Source of the DNA: an uncultured Alistipes sp. | Lineage (GTDB): Bacteria; Bacteroidota; Bacteroidia; Bacteroidales; Rikenellaceae | DNA length: 43,561 nucleotides | Direction of reading: 5' to 3' | Assembly: GCA_947178455.1 (NCBI GenBank) | Contig: CAMWYI010000002.1 | Coordinates: forward strand, 1-43,561 | Shown: piece after piece, positions 41,626 to 43,561 of the stretch | How the letters are laid out: every line of letters begins with the position of its first letter | Position numbering within the stretch: the stretch's first letter is position 1 | Position numbers and translations under genes: made by a program | The notes under the pieces: model-generated | The model's database searches: none | Seen by the model: the letters and a program-made list of their open reading frames with translations, nothing else | What the model was told of the DNA's origin: nothing

Positions 41626-41653
41626 CGGCTTTAAGAAAGCCGTTTTAAGCGCG
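41626..41653 (+). repeat. Hairpin repeat copy 5
   Basis: Stem CGGCTTT, loop AAG, stem AAAGCCG, tail TTTTAAGCGCG. Across the five copies the stem sequences differ but remain complementary (one mismatch in copy 4), and the tail is nearly constant, which marks a true repeat family. It starts 7 bp after the spt stop. Confidence 0.78.
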
Positions 41654-41700
41654 ACAGACCGCTATGTTGTTTCCGACGGTAAGTTGCGCTATCACCCAAT

Positions 41701-41740
41701 TAATAAAACCGGCCTGCTTTTCAGCAGGCCGGTTTTATTA
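41701..41740. terminator. Bidirectional terminator between spt and sppA
   Basis: An 18-bp perfect stem (41701-41718 with 41723-41740), loop TTTC, flanked by A/T-rich arms on both sides. It serves the convergent spt and sppA genes. Confidence 0.92.
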
Positions 41741-41813
41741 ATTCCGACAATACCGCCGCCAACCTGAAAGCGCAGACACTTTCCGATACCGGACAACGGT
41801 ACAATCGTCGTTT

Positions 41814-43561
41814 CTAACGCAGAATGTCCAGTTTATAGGGGCAGTACATGCGGAGGCCCTCCTGCGAGAGCACTTCGCGGATACGTTCGTAATCGCTGGC
41901 GGCAATGCCCAACTGCGTGCGCTTAATGGCCGACCGCACCTGCGCATTGAGCGAGGCAAGAATCGCTGCCCAGCCTTCGGGTTCGTCGAGCACTTCGGTT
42001 ACCCGATAATCGTCGCCCAACTCGGCTTTGTCGACCGCCGCTGCAATGGCCGTTTTCAGACCGCCATAGGTGTCGATAAGCCCGATGCCTTTGGCATCCT
42101 CGCCCGACCACACGCGACCGCCCGCGATGTCCAGCGCATGCGCGATAGTCAGATTGCGTCCGTTCGCGACGTTGGTCGTGAACGTTTCGTAGACCTTGTC
42201 CACGCCGCGCATCATCGCAGCACGCTGAATCGGCGTCAGCGGCGTAACCATCGTCATGCTCGCCGAAGCGTTGCTCTTCACTCCGTCTATCGTGATGCCC
42301 AGTTTGTCGACCAACGCGTCGTGGGCGTTGAACATCAGGCCGAAAACACCAATCGAACCGGTTAGGGTCATTTTGTCAGCGACAATGACGTCGGCCGGAC
42401 ACGAAATATAGTAACCGCCGCTCGCAGCATAACCGCCCATCGACACGATTACCGGTTTTTCGGCTTTCAGCAGCTCCATTTCGCGCCAAACGATGTCCGA
42501 AGCCAGCGCGCTGCCGCCCGGCGAATTGACCCGCAACACGACCGCCGCAATATCCTCATCTTCACGGACATCGGCCAGCGTGCGGGCCAGCGAATTGCCG
42601 AAGATTTTGTCGCCCGAGCCCTCGCCGTCGACGATTTCACCGTCGGCATAGACAATCGCCACCTGCGGAGCCGACAATTTCTTCAAGTCGGCCGGCACCT
42701 GCGAAGCGTACTGCGCCAAGGTGACGAAACGGTACTCATCGTTTTTGTCGGTCTCGACGCCCAATTCGGCGAATACGTCGTCCATCTGGTCTTCGTAGAG
42801 CAGTCCGTCGACGAACTTCTTTGCGAGCGCATCCTCCGGCAGGACGACCTCCAAATTATCCGTCATTTTCTGCAACGTCGCGTAGTCGATGCCGCGCGCT
42901 TCGGCCACCGTGCCGGAAAACGTTTTCCACATCGAATTAATCAGCTGCTGCATCTGCTCGCGGTTGGCAGGCGACATTTTGTCGAGGATATAAGGTTCGA
43001 CAGCGCTTTTGTATTTGCAGACCGTCGGCCGGAAGACTTCGGCCTTGACGCCCAGCTTGTCCAAGAAACCCTTGTAGAACATCAGGTTGCTGGCCAAACC
43101 GACCCAATCCATGCCACCCTGCGGTTGGAGATAGATTTTGTCGGCGACCGTCGCGAGGTAATACCCGCCCTGCCCGTAGGTTTCGTTGTAGGCGACGATG
43201 AATTTGCCGCTCTCCTTGAACTCGGCGAGCGCATCGCGCAGCTCTTCGAGCACGGCAAGGCTCTCGATGCCGCCCCCGCCGTTCATACGCAGGTAGATGC
43301 CTTTGATGCGGTCATCCGACGCAGCCGCGTCGATAGCCCGCAACGCCTTGAAAAGCGGCAGTTGCTTTTGCACGTTCATCGACAGGAAATCCAAGCCGGC
43401 CATCGGGTCGGTTGCCGGTGCATCGGTCAAGGTTTCGGCGAGGTCGATTTTCAAAATGGATTCGGATGAAACGACTACCGGTTCGCTGCCGCCCATAGCG
43501 GCCGCAATGCCGATCAGAATGATGAACCACAAGAAAAACGAGAGCACGGAACCCACGACGA
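41814..43561 (-). CDS. sppA: Signal peptide peptidase SppA, 67K type (5' end outside window)
   Basis: SppA (protease IV) is a membrane-anchored serine peptidase that degrades released signal peptides and other membrane-stuck peptides. The double-length form has two crotonase-like halves. The catalytic Lys is in the N-terminal half (KYKSAVEPYILDKM) and the Ser in the C-terminal half (AASGGYYIS). The hydrophobic anchor SVLSFFLWFIILIGIAAA is at the visible N-terminus. The frame runs to the window edge, and the GTG at 43556 probably codes for an internal Val in the anchor, so the true start is a few codons outside. Other motifs are VLRVNSPGGSALASD and LTGSIGVFG. It ends YCPYKLDILR. Confidence 0.92.
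   Translation of the reverse strand, partial: VVGSVLSFFLWFIILIGIAAAMGGSEPVVVSSESILKIDLAETLTDAPATDPMAGLDFLSMNVQKQLPLFKALRAIDAAASDDRIKGIYLRMNGGGGIESLAVLEELRDALAEFKESGKFIVAYNETYGQGGYYLATVADKIYLQPQGGMDWVGLASNLMFYKGFLDKLGVKAEVFRPTVCKYKSAVEPYILDKMSPANREQMQQLINSMWKTFSGTVAEARGIDYATLQKMTDNLEVVLPEDALAKKFVDGLLYEDQMDDVFAELGVETDKNDEYRFVTLAQYASQVPADLKKLSAPQVAIVYADGEIVDGEGSGDKIFGNSLARTLADVREDEDIAAVVLRVNSPGGSALASDIVWREMELLKAEKPVIVSMGGYAASGGYYISCPADVIVADKMTLTGSIGVFGLMFNAHDALVDKLGITIDGVKSNASASMTMVTPLTPIQRAAMMRGVDKVYETFTTNVANGRNLTIAHALDIAGGRVWSGEDAKGIGLIDTYGGLKTAIAAAVDKAELGDDYRVTEVLDEPEGWAAILASLNAQVRSAIKRTQLGIAASDYERIREVLSQEGLRMYCPYKLDILR

Overview
This looks like a high-GC Bacteroidales chromosome, most like Alistipes/Rikenellaceae. 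The evidence is the set of families (GldE-type transporter, SusC-like TonB receptor, fimbrillin/FISUMP lipoprotein, S46 dipeptidyl-peptidase, serine palmitoyltransferase), Bacteroidetes-type promoters (TTTG, about 19 bp, TAnnTTTG) and weak Shine-Dalgarno sites. The genus is an inference.

Layout. Bases 1-11644 are housekeeping genes on the plus strand: the 3' part of dnaB, a YifB/ComM AAA+ ATPase, and a short division/wall cluster murG-murC-ftsQ-ftsA-ftsZ, followed by a gldE-like gene and a phosphopantetheinyl transferase. FtsQ carries a charged helical insert of about 110 residues, and FtsA a Pro/Ala-rich linker of about 225 residues.

Bases 11794-11864 are a tRNA-Cys(GCA). Its 3' end is the target of a 12.46-kb integrated mobilizable element (11851-24342). 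The element is bounded by a 32-bp direct repeat (31/32 identical) and has paired 11-bp arm-type repeats inside each end. All its genes lie on the minus strand: tyrosine integrase, an AlbA_2/HATPase protein, two helix-turn-helix proteins, a TOPRIM primase-like protein, MobC, MobA relaxase and a coiled-coil membrane protein. The defence cargo is a single-chain MmeI-like restriction-modification enzyme followed by an OLD-like AAA-TOPRIM protein. The cargo nuclease and the AlbA_2 gene are clearly more AT-rich than the host, so the element is mosaic.

Bases 24471-35295 hold an envelope locus: TonB-dependent receptor, DUF4876-like lipoprotein, a beta-barrel protein fused to a 400-residue coiled coil, and a fimbrillin/FISUMP lipoprotein with a CxxCxxCxxC cluster and a G9 tract. 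After a terminator comes a membrane polyferredoxin with an HMA-like tail. I read this as a candidate, poorly described metal/redox envelope system.

Bases 35399-43561 contain an S46 (DPP7-like) peptidase, aspartate ammonia-lyase (minus strand), a structured RNA or leader behind a near-ideal promoter and ahead of an orphan gene, serine palmitoyltransferase (sphingolipid synthesis), and the 5'-truncated sppA (minus strand). Five copies of a hairpin repeat with covarying stems and a conserved TTTTAAGCGCG-like tail sit in the gaps between 35268 and 41653. No CRISPR array, rRNA or transposase was seen.
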